Positions 1 through 9,160 are shown, counted from the first letter of the stretch. The stretch is 64,000 nucleotides of DNA from CAVOKN01 sp963696505 (GCA_963696505.1 CAVOKN010000005.1:21448-85447), one strand, 5' to 3'. Numbers and translations are program-made. Notes: generated by a model from the letters alone, not told the origin.

Positions 1-628
1 GCGAGCCGATGTGGGTGGTCAGATTGGGCAGATCCTGAAGGCGGATGCGGCGCCCGTTCTCCGAGTGGCAGGTGGCGCAGGAGAAATCGTAGGGGCCGGC
101 GCGGTAGAAGAAGAGGCGCTTGCCGATCTCCACCATCTCCTTTTCCTGGGGATGTTTCTGCGGCGGATCGATGGCCATGCCCTTGGAGGCGCCGACCACA
201 TAGGCCACCAGCGCATTAAGGTCGGTCTTGCGGTCGTCGGTGTCGAAGGGGGCCTTGGTGAGATCCTCTGCTTTCATTCCTTGCAGCGTCACCATGCAAT
301 GGACCAGGCGCGATTCGAGATCCTGGACCTTCTTCACGTCGTCGAAGTAGCGCGGCGTCTGGGCGTAGGCGCCCTTGACCACGCCGGCGCCCAGACCGAG
401 ATCACACTTCTCCAGCGAGGCGTTCTTGGGCCCGGCCGGCTTCTTCCAGATCTCCTCGCCCTTGGCCTCGTAGAGTTCCGCCGGGTTGTCTTCGGCCAGC
501 ATCGCCCGGTACTTCTCGATTTCTGCGGTGGTGGAATCCTTGGGTTCCGCGGCGCCCTGTGCCAGGGCCGCGCACGCAAACGTCAACGCCAGCAGTGCCA
601 GCGCCGCTTTCGACAGCTTGGTCTTCAT
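1..628 (-). CDS. soxA: SoxA, c-type cytochrome of the SoxXA complex (C-terminus beyond window)
   Basis: SoxXA joins thiosulfate to the SoxY carrier cysteine in the periplasm. The visible 209 residues begin with a Sec signal peptide ending near ALA-QG (residue 23). A SoxA core follows, with a CATCH haem site at residues 184-188. At the place of the first haem of di-haem SoxA there is only Cys75 (EKCDLG), with a second lone cysteine at 111 (LVHCM). This suggests the mono-haem SoxA type, where the two cysteines form a disulfide. The start at 628 has a GGAGGAC ribosome site. The catalytic cysteine near the C-terminus lies outside the window. It is last in soxY-soxZ-soxA; soxX is not adjacent on the visible side. 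Confidence 0.9.
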   Translation of the reverse strand, partial: MKTKLSKAALALLALTFACAALAQGAAEPKDSTTAEIEKYRAMLAEDNPAELYEAKGEEIWKKPAGPKNASLEKCDLGLGAGVVKGAYAQTPRYFDDVKKVQDLESRLVHCMVTLQGMKAEDLTKAPFDTDDRKTDLNALVAYVVGASKGMAIDPPQKHPQEKEMVEIGKRLFFYRAGPYDFSCATCHSENGRRIRLQDLPNLTTHIGS

Positions 629-701
629 GTCTGTCCTCCGACTAAGCGAATCGGGGGCGCTCGGCCGACGCCCCCGATTCATGGAATGCCCTGCGCCGGG
701 T

Positions 702-1016
702 TCAACCGATCGTGGTTTCGTCGGTGCGGGTCTCGCCCTTGTTGTCCTTCCAGGTGATGACCACCTTGTCGCCGGCCTTGGCGCCCTTGACCTTGAAACC
801 GAACACCGGGTTGCGCGAGACCGAACCGCCGATCTGCGCATCGACGACGGTCTTGTCGCCCACCTTGGCGACGAGGCTCTGGATAAAGTGGGCCGGCACC
901 AGTTCGCCGGTCTTCGCATCCTTGCGCTGGCCGGTTTCCATGGGGTGGTTGACCAACACGCGCACGTCCGCGGCGTCGCCCTGCATCGTGGCGCGGATTT
1001 TCATCGGATCTGCCAT
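702..1016 (-). CDS. soxZ: SoxZ, thiosulfate oxidation carrier subunit
   Basis: SoxZ (104 aa) pairs with SoxY to form the periplasmic carrier of the Sox multienzyme system. It shows the family's start MADPMKIRA, the VLVNHPMETG motif, AHFIQ and the beta-sandwich core with ITWKDNKGE near the C-terminus. No signal peptide is visible, as expected for a protein exported together with Tat-targeted SoxY. It lies 40 nt after soxY and 73 nt before soxA on the same strand, so co-transcription is likely. Length and motifs match the family fully. Confidence 0.95.
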   Translation of the reverse strand: MADPMKIRATMQGDAADVRVLVNHPMETGQRKDAKTGELVPAHFIQSLVAKVGDKTVVDAQIGGSVSRNPVFGFKVKGAKAGDKVVITWKDNKGETRTDETTIG

Positions 1017-1056
1017 GAGTGTCTTCCTCTGAGTGATCTGTGATCTGGAGTGCCGT

Positions 1057-1527
1057 TCAGCCGCCGCAGCCGCCGACGGTGACCTTGACTTCCTTGGTGG
1101 CGCTGTAGAACTTGCCGTCCGCCTTGGCCACGACCCGGATGTTGGAGGTCTGGCCCATCTTCAAGCGCACCGCCACCGAGGGCTGGGCACCGTTGGCGAG
1201 GTCAAAGGATGCAGCGAGGGGAAGGGGGTTCTTGTCGATGAATACGGAGATCTGCTGTGTGTTCGGCACGGTGCTCGCGACTTCGATCGGCACCACGGCA
1301 CCGTTCTCGGCGATGTCCGGCGCCTTGATCGTGACGTCCTTGCTTTCGGCCGCGCCCGAAGCCCCCAAGCCCTTGAGGGCTCCGTCCAGATCCTTGGCGT
1401 CGAACGCTGCCTTGTTCCATTCGGCCGCCCAGACCTGCGTCGGCTTCAGTACCCCAGCCGCCACTGCCGCTGCGAGCGCACTGCTTGCCCCGGCTCCCTT
1501 AAGCAGGGTTCTCCTGAGTAGATCCAT
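1057..1527 (-). CDS. soxY: SoxY, sulfur-carrier protein of the Sox system
   Basis: SoxY (156 aa) carries thiosulfate-derived sulfur on the cysteine of its C-terminal GGCGG swinging arm, which is present at the extreme C-terminus (VTVGGCGG). The N-terminus has a twin-arginine signal (RRTLLKG, hydrophobic stretch, cut after VWA near residue 34). The GAGGAG ribosome site sits 8 nt before the ATG. It is the first visible gene of soxYZA. moaC ends 121 bp upstream on the same strand, so whether the sox genes have their own promoter is not settled by sequence. Confidence 0.95.
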   Translation of the reverse strand: MDLLRRTLLKGAGASSALAAAVAAGVLKPTQVWAAEWNKAAFDAKDLDGALKGLGASGAAESKDVTIKAPDIAENGAVVPIEVASTVPNTQQISVFIDKNPLPLAASFDLANGAQPSVAVRLKMGQTSNIRVVAKADGKFYSATKEVKVTVGGCGG

Positions 1528-1648
1528 AGTTATAGCTCCTCTTGGTCAGTCAAAAATTGCGGGCCCGAAAACCGCCTGCGCATCATAGCGCGCTTTGCGG
1601 GCAAACCGCTTGATTGGTAGGGGTAAACCACTAGCTTGGCGGAGGAGT

Positions 1649-2149
1649 TCAAGGCGGCGATCCCGACCCCGATTCCGCCGTCCAGCGACCGGACTTGCCA
1701 CCGGCCTTTTCCAGCAGGCGGATGCCTTCGAGGCGCATGCCCCGGTCCATGGCCTTGCACATGTCGTAGATCGTGAGGAGCGCCGCACTCACGGCGGTGA
1801 GCGCCTCCATCTCGACTCCGGTGCGTCCGACGGTCTGCGCCGTGACTTCGCAGGCTATGGCACTGGCGGCGCGGTCAACGGCGAACTCGACGCCGATGCG
1901 CGTCAGGGGGATCGGATGGCACAGGGGGATCAGTTCCGACGTGCGCTTGGCGCCCTGGATCGCCGCGATGCGTGCCACGCCCAGGACGTCGCCCTTGGCG
2001 GCGCTGCCGGACTCGATCAGCGCCAGGGTCTCCGGACGCATGCGGATGGTGCCTGTAGCCCGGGCGATGCGCGCGGTTTCCGGCTTGGCGCCCACATCCA
2101 CCATGTGGGCCTGCCCCTGGTCGTCGAAATGGGTAAACGGGGAACTCAT
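1649..2149 (-). CDS. moaC: MoaC, cyclic pyranopterin monophosphate synthase
   Basis: MoaC converts the MoaA product (3',8-cyclo-GTP) to cPMP, the first tricyclic intermediate of molybdenum cofactor synthesis. The 166-aa protein has the family motifs MVDVGAKPETAR, the ATGTIRM strand, LIPLCHPIPLT, and EVTAQTVGRTGVEMEAL followed by IYDMCKAMDR. Length is normal. No other moa gene is adjacent. Molybdoenzymes such as nitrate reductase fit the denitrification genes elsewhere in the window, but that link is inference. Confidence 0.95.
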   Translation of the reverse strand: MSSPFTHFDDQGQAHMVDVGAKPETARIARATGTIRMRPETLALIESGSAAKGDVLGVARIAAIQGAKRTSELIPLCHPIPLTRIGVEFAVDRAASAIACEVTAQTVGRTGVEMEALTAVSAALLTIYDMCKAMDRGMRLEGIRLLEKAGGKSGRWTAESGSGSPP

Positions 2150-2267
2150 GGACGTTGCGGATCTCCAAAGGTGCGCCTGCTGGCGGACGGGGGTGTGGCA
2201 ATTGCTTGCGTGCTTCGGTCGGGGCCAATAATGGAGCCAACTGCCCTTCGCACGCCGCCAGTTCGAC

Positions 2268-2500
2268 TCACGGTGGCGGCGCGATGCTCAGCTCCCGCCA
2301 GCATCTCGCCAGCCGGAGAATCGAGGCGTCCAGCTTCGCGTGGTCGAGGGACTTCCCGATGTACCTGCTGGCGCCGCCGTCCATCGCCGCACTGACAGGC
2401 GGCCACATGCTCGGCGGGCAGTAACGCCGCGCAGCGCATGTAGCATGAGCTGAACGTCCTCGGGGGAATCGTCGATGAGCAATAGGGGCTTCAGGCTCAT
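2268..2500 (-). pseudogene. Broken response-regulator receiver gene
   Basis: The N-terminus reads MSLKPLLLIDDSPEDVQLML, the beta1-alpha1 start of a receiver domain with the acidic pair. After about 24 residues the frame no longer looks like a receiver. In another frame the reading MDGGASRYIGKSLDHAKLD to WRELSIAPPP resembles the end of a receiver domain, with the switch lysine in GKSLD. Only about 75 codons span what should be about 140, so the middle, including the phospho-acceptor Asp, is deleted and the frame shifted. It is a non-functional remnant. Confidence 0.6.
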
Positions 2501-2624
2501 GCGGTCTGACGGTTCGGGGCTGGTCGCTTCGGCTGCCGAATTGCCCCGGGGTCAATGCTTCCGGGGGAGTGCGGTACCGGGGAGCGCGGAGGGTGCGACT
2601 TTCGAATGAGGTTACCATATCGCC

Positions 2625-4061
2625 ATGAAGTGGAGAGCAGTGCTTGCCGGCCTCTTGGTGCTCGCGTTGACTGTCCGGGCAGAGGGACTGCCGGACCTCG
2701 GCGAGTCGTCGGCGAGTGACCTTTCGCCGCAGAACGAACGCCGCATCGGCGAATCGATCATGCGCGACATCCGGCGGGACACCGCCTATGTCGAGGACGC
2801 GGAAGTCCTCACCTACCTCGACGAGTTGGGCCGCCGGCTCTCCGCCAACGCCGGCGACATGCGGCAGGACTTCGAGTTCTTCGCCGTGCGCGATGCGACC
2901 CTCAACGCCTTTGCCTTGCCGGGCGGTTACATCGGCGTCCACACCGGACTGATTCTCGCCGCGCAGAGCGAGTCGGAACTGGCCGGGGTGGTGTCCCACG
3001 AAATTGCCCACGTGACGCAGCGCCACATTGCCCGCATGGTGGGCAAGCAGGGCCAGGCGACCCTTGCGTCCCTGGCGGCGCTGGTGGTGGCGATACTCGC
3101 CGCACGCTCGAATCCGCAGATGAGCGAGGCGGCGCTGGCCACCGGTGCGGCAGTCGGCGTGCAGACCCAGCTCAATTACACGCGCGAGTTCGAGCGCGAG
3201 GCCGACCGCATCGGCATGCAGATCCTGGACAGTTCGGGCCTGGACCTACAGGGCATGACCTCGTTCTTCGAGCGCCTGCAGCAGTTTGGCCGCCTCTACG
3301 AGAACAATGCCCCTGCCTACCTGCGCACCCATCCGTTGACGACCGAGCGCATCGCCGACATGGAGAACCGGGCGGCGTCCCGTGCGGCACGGCAGGTTGC
3401 CGATTCCCTGGTTTTCCAGCTGGTTCGCGCCAAGCTGCGTAGCGAACTGGGCTCGCCGCGCGACGCCGTCGCCGAGTTCGAGGGCCAGATCCAGGAGCGC
3501 AGGTACGCGTCGCTGGCGGCCGGCCGCTACGGCCTTGCGCGGGCCTATGTGCGTGCCCGGGACGGGGGGGCGGCGCAGCGGGAACTGGGGGAACTGCGCA
3601 AGTTGAAGACCGGTTCGCCCATGTTCGAGACCCTGGCGGCGGACATCCGGTTGGTCGAAGGCGACACCGCTGGAGCACTGAAGGTCTATGCGGATGCGCG
3701 CGCCCGCTACCCGGCGGATGCAGCACTGCGCTACGGCGCCATCGACACCCTGATCGCTGCCGGCCGCGCGGCCGAAGCGCAGCAGGCGGCGGATGCCGCC
3801 CTGCGTGACCGCCCGGGGGACAGCCGCCTGTGGACGCTCCAGGCCAAGGCCTATGCTGCGTTGGGCAAGCGTCTCCAGCAGCACCGCTGCCAGGCCGAGG
3901 CCTATGCCGTGCAGGGCCAGTTGCTGGCGGCCATCGAGCAATTGCAGTTCGCCCAGAAGGCCGGCGACGGCGACTTCTACGAGCAGTCCGCGGTCGATGC
4001 CCGGCTGCGCGAACTCAAGCGGCGGCAGGCCGAGGAAGCGAAATCCGAGCGCAAGTTCTGA
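2625..4061 (+). CDS. bepA: BepA-like periplasmic M48 zinc metalloprotease with TPR domain
   Basis: BepA is a periplasmic chaperone-protease that helps assemble outer-membrane proteins such as LptD and degrades stalled ones. The 478-aa protein has a Sec signal peptide (residues 1-19), an M48 domain with HEIAH at 125-129 as the zinc site, and a third ligand Glu in EFEREADRIG near 191. A helical TPR-type C-terminal half follows from about residue 270. The stretch ALPGGYIGVHTGL before the active site is typical. It stands alone, with a decayed gene upstream and sat 160 bp downstream. Confidence 0.88.
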   Translation: MKWRAVLAGLLVLALTVRAEGLPDLGESSASDLSPQNERRIGESIMRDIRRDTAYVEDAEVLTYLDELGRRLSANAGDMRQDFEFFAVRDATLNAFALPGGYIGVHTGLILAAQSESELAGVVSHEIAHVTQRHIARMVGKQGQATLASLAALVVAILAARSNPQMSEAALATGAAVGVQTQLNYTREFEREADRIGMQILDSSGLDLQGMTSFFERLQQFGRLYENNAPAYLRTHPLTTERIADMENRAASRAARQVADSLVFQLVRAKLRSELGSPRDAVAEFEGQIQERRYASLAAGRYGLARAYVRARDGGAAQRELGELRKLKTGSPMFETLAADIRLVEGDTAGALKVYADARARYPADAALRYGAIDTLIAAGRAAEAQQAADAALRDRPGDSRLWTLQAKAYAALGKRLQQHRCQAEAYAVQGQLLAAIEQLQFAQKAGDGDFYEQSAVDARLRELKRRQAEEAKSERKF

Positions 4062-4224
4062 ATCCGGCCGGCGGGGCGACTCCCCGGCGGAGCCTCGTCT
4101 GGGCGCAAAAATCGGCCTGCCTGATTTCACAATAAAAGAAAACGATTATGGCCACCCCTCTGCCGTGATAACTTCGCCGGGCTTTTTTACGGACAACGGC
4201 AGGAATCAGGGAGGAGACGACTAG

Positions 4225-5439
4225 ATGGCGCTGGTGAATCCCCACGGTGGCGGCGATCTGATGCCGCTGCTGCTGCAAGGCGAGGAACTCAAGGCCGAAC
4301 AAGCCCGGGCCGCCGGGCTGCCCAAACTGCGCGTCAGCTCGCGCGAGAAGGGCGACATCATCATGCTGGGCATCGGCGGCTTCACGCCGCTGGACGGCTT
4401 CATGACCCACACCGACTGGCAGGGCGTGTGCGACGGGATGAAGATGGCCAGCGGCCTGTTCTGGCCGATCCCGATCACCCTGTCCACCGACAAGGCAAGC
4501 GCCGACGCGATCAAGACCGGCGCCGACATCGCCCTGGTCAACCCCGAGGACGGCGCCATCCTGGCCACCATGCTGGTGACCGAGAAGTATGCCATCGACA
4601 AGGCGCACGAGTGCGCCATGGTGTTCAAGACCACCGATCTCGATCACCCCGGCGTCAAGATGGTGATGGAGCAGGGCGACATCAACCTCGCCGGCCCGAT
4701 CAAGGTGCTGTCCACCGGCGGCTTTTCCGAGAAGTATGGTGAGCAGTTCATGACGCCGGCCCAGACCCGGGCCAAGTTCCAGGAACTCGGCTGGACGCGC
4801 GTCGCCGCGTTCCAGACGCGCAACCCGATGCACCGCTCGCACGAGTACCTGGCCAAGATCGCCATCGAGACCATGGACGGCGTGCTGGTTCACTCGCTGC
4901 TGGGCAACCTGAAGCCGGGCGACATTCCCGCCGAGGTCCGTTCCGAGGCGATCGGCGTGCTGGTCCAGAATTATTTTGCGCCGAAGACCGTGATCCAGGC
5001 CGGCTATCCGCTCGACATGCGCTACGCCGGCCCGCGCGAGGCCCTGCTGCACGCCCTGTTCCGCCAGAACTACGGCTGCTCGCACCTGATCGTCGGCCGC
5101 GACCATGCTGGCGTCGGCGACTACTACGGCCCCTTCGACGCGCAGAAGATCTTCGACCACATCCCGAAGGGCTCGCTCGAAACGGTCAACATGAACATCG
5201 ACTGGACCTTCTGGTGCAACAAGTGCGGCGGCATGTGCTCGCAACGTACCTGCCCGCATACCAAGGACGATCGCATCCTGCTCTCGGGCACCAAGGTGCG
5301 CTCGATGCTCTCCGAGGGTCAGGAACTGCCGGTCGAGTTCAGCCGCCCCGAGGTCGCGAAGGTGCTTCAGAAGTATTATGCCGGCCTCAGCGCCGAGCAG
5401 AACGTCAAGGTCGAGCTCAAGGGTCATTCGGCCGCCTGA
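4225..5439 (+). CDS. sat: Dissimilatory sulfate adenylyltransferase (ATP sulfurylase)
   Basis: Sat converts APS plus pyrophosphate to sulfate and ATP, the last, energy-conserving step of sulfite oxidation by the APS pathway. The 404-aa protein has the nucleotide-binding QTRNPMHRSHE motif (around residues 197-207), GRDHAGVGDYYG, and a C-terminal zinc cluster CNKCGGMC..CPH. There is no C-terminal APS-kinase domain, so this is the dissimilatory homo-oligomeric type. The start has a strong AGGGAGGAG ribosome site. It is followed by a terminator and then aprBA on the same strand, the usual sulfur-oxidiser arrangement. Confidence 0.97.
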   Translation: MALVNPHGGGDLMPLLLQGEELKAEQARAAGLPKLRVSSREKGDIIMLGIGGFTPLDGFMTHTDWQGVCDGMKMASGLFWPIPITLSTDKASADAIKTGADIALVNPEDGAILATMLVTEKYAIDKAHECAMVFKTTDLDHPGVKMVMEQGDINLAGPIKVLSTGGFSEKYGEQFMTPAQTRAKFQELGWTRVAAFQTRNPMHRSHEYLAKIAIETMDGVLVHSLLGNLKPGDIPAEVRSEAIGVLVQNYFAPKTVIQAGYPLDMRYAGPREALLHALFRQNYGCSHLIVGRDHAGVGDYYGPFDAQKIFDHIPKGSLETVNMNIDWTFWCNKCGGMCSQRTCPHTKDDRILLSGTKVRSMLSEGQELPVEFSRPEVAKVLQKYYAGLSAEQNVKVELKGHSAA

Positions 5440-5465
5440 ACAAACGTAGCAACGATTCACCGCAC

Positions 5466-5492
5466 GCCGGCACGACTCGTGCCGGCATTTTT
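5466..5492 (+). terminator. Rho-independent terminator between sat and aprB
   Basis: An 8-bp stem, GCCGGCAC (5466-5473) and GTGCCGGC (5479-5486), has a 5-nt loop and a run of five T at 5488-5492. It partly uncouples aprBA from sat. Confidence 0.85.
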
Positions 5493-5512
5493 CTAGAGAT
5501 GGAGGAAGCCCC

Positions 5513-5983
5513 ATGCCAACATTTGTACGTACCGATAAATGCGATGGCTGCAAGGGTCAGGACAAGACCGCTTGCATGTACATCTGCCCCCACGACCTGA
5601 TGAAGCTCGACAAGGACGGCTCCGAAACCGGCCATGCCATGAAGGCCTTCAACCAGGAGCCGGAGCAGTGCTGGGAATGCTACTCCTGCGTCAAGATCTG
5701 CCCGCAGCAGGCGATCGAGGTCCGCCATTACGCCGACATCGTTCCCCTGGGCGGCTCGGTGCAGCCGCTGCGCGGTTCCGACTCGATCATGTGGACCATC
5801 AAGTTCCGCAACGGCACCCTGAAGCGCTTCAAGTTTCCCATCCGCACGACCTCCGAGGGTTCGATCGATCCCTACGGCGGCAAGCCCATGCCGAAGCTGG
5901 CCGATATCACCAAGAACGGCTTCTTCACGCCGCAGAATGGCTACCGTGCCGGCAAGCCCGACGAGCTGATCCGCGTGAAGTAA
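5513..5983 (+). CDS. aprB: Adenylylsulfate (APS) reductase beta subunit
   Basis: AprB is the iron-sulfur subunit that passes electrons between AprA's FAD and the membrane. The 156-aa protein carries two [4Fe-4S] sites: CDGC..C..CP in the first 30 residues, and CWECYSCVKICPQQAIE around residues 51-70. A C-terminal tail wraps AprA in known structures. A GGAGGAAG ribosome site lies just before the ATG. It sits 49 bp upstream of aprA. In sulfur oxidisers the complex works in reverse, making APS from sulfite and AMP. Confidence 0.97.
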   Translation: MPTFVRTDKCDGCKGQDKTACMYICPHDLMKLDKDGSETGHAMKAFNQEPEQCWECYSCVKICPQQAIEVRHYADIVPLGGSVQPLRGSDSIMWTIKFRNGTLKRFKFPIRTTSEGSIDPYGGKPMPKLADITKNGFFTPQNGYRAGKPDELIRVK

Positions 5984-6032
5984 GCGCCAGGCAAAGCGAA
6001 CCGATTGATTAACGCATTCAGGTGATACGAAT

Positions 6033-8045
6033 ATGGCTCAAGGAACATTCGGCAATCCGGAAATTGTTCAGGAAGAGGTGGACGTCCTCCTGATCGGTGG
6101 CGGCATGGCGTGCTGCGGCGCCGCTTACGAAATCATGCGCTGGGCCGAGGCCGTCAAGGCCGAGACCGGCACCGACCTCAAGATCAAGCTGGTGGACAAG
6201 GCCGCCATGGACCGCTCCGGCGCCGTGGCCCAGGGCCTGTCCGCGATCAACACTTACATCGGCACCGAGCAGGATCCCGCCGATTACGCCCGCATGGTCT
6301 CCAACGACCTGATGGGCATCACCCGCGACGACCTGGCCTACGACCTGGGCCGCCACGTTGACGAGTCGGTGCACCTGTTCGAGGAGTGGGGCCTGCCCAT
6401 TTGGAAAACCGACGAGAACGGCGAGCGCCACGACGGCTCCAAGGGTCTGCCCGCACTCAAGGACGGTGGCAAGCCGGTGCGCTCCGGCAAGTGGCAGATC
6501 ATGATCAACGGCGAATCCTACAAGTGGATCGTCGCCGAAGCTGCCAAGAAGGCGTTGGGCCTGGACCGCATTCTGGAGCGCGTGTTCATCGTCAAGCTGG
6601 TCAATGACAAGAACGACCCGTCCCGCATCGCCGGCGCGGTCGGCTTCTCGACCCGCGACAACAAGATCTTCGTGTTCAAGGCCAAGGCCATCCTGCTCGC
6701 CGCCGGCGGCTGTGTAAACATCTTCCGTCCCCGCTCGGTAGGCGAGGGCACGGGCCGCGCCTGGTACCCGGTGTGGAACGCCGGCTCGACCTACGCCATG
6801 GCCGCCGAAGCCGGCGCCGAACTGACCATGATGGAAAACCGTTTCGTTCCCGCCCGCTTCAAGGACGGTTACGGCCCGGTCGGTGCGTGGTTCCTGCTGT
6901 TCAAGGCCCAGGCCACCAACGCCGTCGGCGAAGTGTACATGGTCAAGAACAAGGAACTGCTGAACGACTATCCTCCCTACGGTCAGGCCGCCGTTCCCGC
7001 CTCCTGCCTGCGCAACCACCTCATGCTCAAGGAGATGAAGGAAGGCCGCGGCCCGATCTACATGGACACGGTGACCGCGCTGGCCAAGCTGCGCGAAACC
7101 CTGAGCCCGCGGGAAGTGAAGCACCTGGAAGCGGAAGCCTGGGAAGACTTCCTCGACATGTGCGTCGGCCAGTGCGGCATCTGGGTTGGTGAGAACGTCG
7201 AGCCGGAGAAGAAGAACTCCGAGCTGATGCCCACCGAGCCCTACCTGCTGGGTTCCCACTCCGGCTGCTGCGGCATCTGGGTGTCGGGTCCCGAAGACCT
7301 GGGTGCGCCGACCACCGAAGAGTACGACGTGCCGGCCCACCTGCCGAAGGGCTGGAACTGGGGCTACCGTTCGATGACCACGATCAAGGGTCTGTTCACC
7401 GCCGGCGACGGCGTGGGCGCCTCCGGCCACAAGTTCTCCTCCGGTTCCCACGCCGAAGGCCGCATGTGCGCCAAGTCCATGGTCAAGTTCGCCCTCGACA
7501 ACAAGGACTGGAAACCCGAGCTGGACGCCGATCCCGCCGTCCTGGCCGAGGAGATCTACAAGCCGGTGCGTACCTTCCTGGAGCACAAGGACTACACCAC
7601 CGCGATCGACGTCAACCCGCACTACATCACGCCCAAGATGCTGCAGTTCCGTCTGCAGAAGATCATGGACGAGTATGTGGCCGGTGTCGCGACCTACTAC
7701 ACCACCAACGAGCACATGCTCAAGGTGGCGGAAGAGAAGCTCGAGATGCTGAAGGAAGACGCCCAGAAGATGCGTGCCAAGGATCTGCACGAACTGCTGC
7801 GCGCCTGGGAAAACTACCATCGCGTCCTGACCGCCGAAGCTCACATGAAGCACATCCAGTTCCGCGAAGAGAGCCGCTACCCCGGCTTCTACTACCGGAT
7901 GGACAAGAACTTCGTCGACGAGAAGAACTGGAAGTGCTTCGTCAACTCGGTCTATGACAAGTCCAGCAAGCAGTGGACCTGCTTCAAGCGCAAGCACGTG
8001 GATCTGGTCGACAAGTCCAAGCTGTTCAAGGCGGCTGCGCACTAA
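6033..8045 (+). CDS. aprA: Adenylylsulfate (APS) reductase alpha subunit
   Basis: AprA is the FAD subunit that forms APS from sulfite and AMP in the cytoplasm. The 670-aa protein begins with an FAD-binding fold (DVLLIGGGMACCGAAYE, residues 12-28) and is recognisable over its full length as a member of the fumarate-reductase-like flavoprotein family. Typical AprA stretches include GGCVNIFRPRSVGEGTG and GDGVGASGHKFSSGSHAEGR. Neither aprM nor qmoABC, the usual membrane electron acceptors, follows in this window. A strong terminator lies 25 bp after the stop. Confidence 0.97.
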   Translation: MAQGTFGNPEIVQEEVDVLLIGGGMACCGAAYEIMRWAEAVKAETGTDLKIKLVDKAAMDRSGAVAQGLSAINTYIGTEQDPADYARMVSNDLMGITRDDLAYDLGRHVDESVHLFEEWGLPIWKTDENGERHDGSKGLPALKDGGKPVRSGKWQIMINGESYKWIVAEAAKKALGLDRILERVFIVKLVNDKNDPSRIAGAVGFSTRDNKIFVFKAKAILLAAGGCVNIFRPRSVGEGTGRAWYPVWNAGSTYAMAAEAGAELTMMENRFVPARFKDGYGPVGAWFLLFKAQATNAVGEVYMVKNKELLNDYPPYGQAAVPASCLRNHLMLKEMKEGRGPIYMDTVTALAKLRETLSPREVKHLEAEAWEDFLDMCVGQCGIWVGENVEPEKKNSELMPTEPYLLGSHSGCCGIWVSGPEDLGAPTTEEYDVPAHLPKGWNWGYRSMTTIKGLFTAGDGVGASGHKFSSGSHAEGRMCAKSMVKFALDNKDWKPELDADPAVLAEEIYKPVRTFLEHKDYTTAIDVNPHYITPKMLQFRLQKIMDEYVAGVATYYTTNEHMLKVAEEKLEMLKEDAQKMRAKDLHELLRAWENYHRVLTAEAHMKHIQFREESRYPGFYYRMDKNFVDEKNWKCFVNSVYDKSSKQWTCFKRKHVDLVDKSKLFKAAAH

Positions 8046-8070
8046 GTCGCCTGCACTGAAGTAGTACCCG

Positions 8071-8106
8071 CCGGGCGTCCCATGCAGGGACGCCCGGTTT
8101 GTTTTC
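8071..8106 (+). terminator. Strong rho-independent terminator after aprA
   Basis: A perfect 11-bp stem, CCGGGCGTCCC (8071-8081) and GGGACGCCCGG (8087-8097), has a 5-nt loop and a T-rich tail (TTTGTTTT). It ends the aprBA transcript and leaves the downstream ykgJ to its own promoter. Confidence 0.9.
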
Positions 8107-8255
8107 GGGATCGAATAACCACGACAGCATTCCGGGCGTTCTCTGCCGTACCGCGGCGGCTGACTTTCAGCGTCGCGAGTTTTCGTGCCGCGCATTTTCG
8201 TGCCCGCTTCGTGGTTCAATGGTCCCTTGTCGCTGCGTACTTCGAGGTATGAGCC

Positions 8256-9146
8256 ATGTCCGAGTCCGATATCCCCTTCCCCCAGAGCCCCGTTGCGCCG
8301 CAGATGATGGACGGCGGCAAGGAGATCCAGTTTCGCTGCCGCAAGGGCATAGCCTGCTGGAACAAGTGCTGCAGCAACATCGACATCTCGCTCACGCCCT
8401 TCGACATCCTCAGGCTCAAGAAGCGCCTCGGTCTCACCTCCACCGAATTCCTGGCGCAATTCACCTTACCCTACGAGATGGAGAAGGACGGCATCGCGGG
8501 CGTCAAGCTCAAACCGGTGGAAGGCGGCAGCGCCTGCCAGTTCATGGTGGATGAAGGCTGCGACGTCTACAGCGATCGGCCCACCGCGTGCCGCTACTAT
8601 CCGGTGGCGTTGCTTTCCATGCGCAAGCAGGGCGAATCCACCGACAGCGACTCCTACGCCCTGGTCCAGGAACCGCACTGCCTGGGCCACAACGAGCCGC
8701 GACCCATCACCATCGACGACTACCGCAAGGAGCAGGGCGTCAACGTGTACGACGAGTTGGCGCGCGGCTGGCGCCAACTGGTGCTGAAGAAGAAATCCTC
8801 CGGCCCCACCATAGGCGCGCCTTCGAAGCGCAGCCTGCAGCTCTTCTTCATGGCCTGCTACGACGTCGACCGCTTCGCCGAATTCGTCAAGAGCGATTCC
8901 TTCAACGACCTGTTCGAACTCACCGACGAAGAGAAGGCGAAGATCCACGGTGACGACGAACAGATGATGCTGTTCGGTTTCCGCTTCCTGCGCCAGGTGC
9001 TGTTCGGCGAGGAGAGCATCCCACTGCGCAAGGAAACCGCCGAGCAGCGCCTGACCCGCGTCAAGGAGCGCCGGCGCCAGCTCGAACGCGAAGCCGCCGA
9101 GCGCCTGATGCGCGACGAGGACGGCATGTACGACGGCACGGATTGA
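8256..9146 (+). CDS. YkgJ-family cysteine-cluster protein
   Basis: The YkgJ family has a conserved cysteine pattern thought to bind zinc or an iron-sulfur cluster; its exact role is not established. This 296-aa protein has FRCRKGIACWNKCC (about residues 27-40), then CQFMVDEGCDVYSDRPTACR and a CLGH, giving the full family set. The C-terminus is a charged helical region with a probable coiled coil (ERRRQLEREAAERL). It follows aprA on the same strand but after a strong terminator. A role in handling the Apr system is only suggested by position. Confidence 0.8.
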   Translation: MSESDIPFPQSPVAPQMMDGGKEIQFRCRKGIACWNKCCSNIDISLTPFDILRLKKRLGLTSTEFLAQFTLPYEMEKDGIAGVKLKPVEGGSACQFMVDEGCDVYSDRPTACRYYPVALLSMRKQGESTDSDSYALVQEPHCLGHNEPRPITIDDYRKEQGVNVYDELARGWRQLVLKKKSSGPTIGAPSKRSLQLFFMACYDVDRFAEFVKSDSFNDLFELTDEEKAKIHGDDEQMMLFGFRFLRQVLFGEESIPLRKETAEQRLTRVKERRRQLEREAAERLMRDEDGMYDGTD

Positions 9147-9160
9147 GCGCTTGCCGCGTG

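Noticed and set aside
6018..8459. An 813-codon open frame antisense to aprA, and similar long antisense frames opposite sat, thrS and lon
   Set aside because: They mirror the codon pattern of highly GC-rich genes on the other strand and have no protein-family features. The sense genes are certain.
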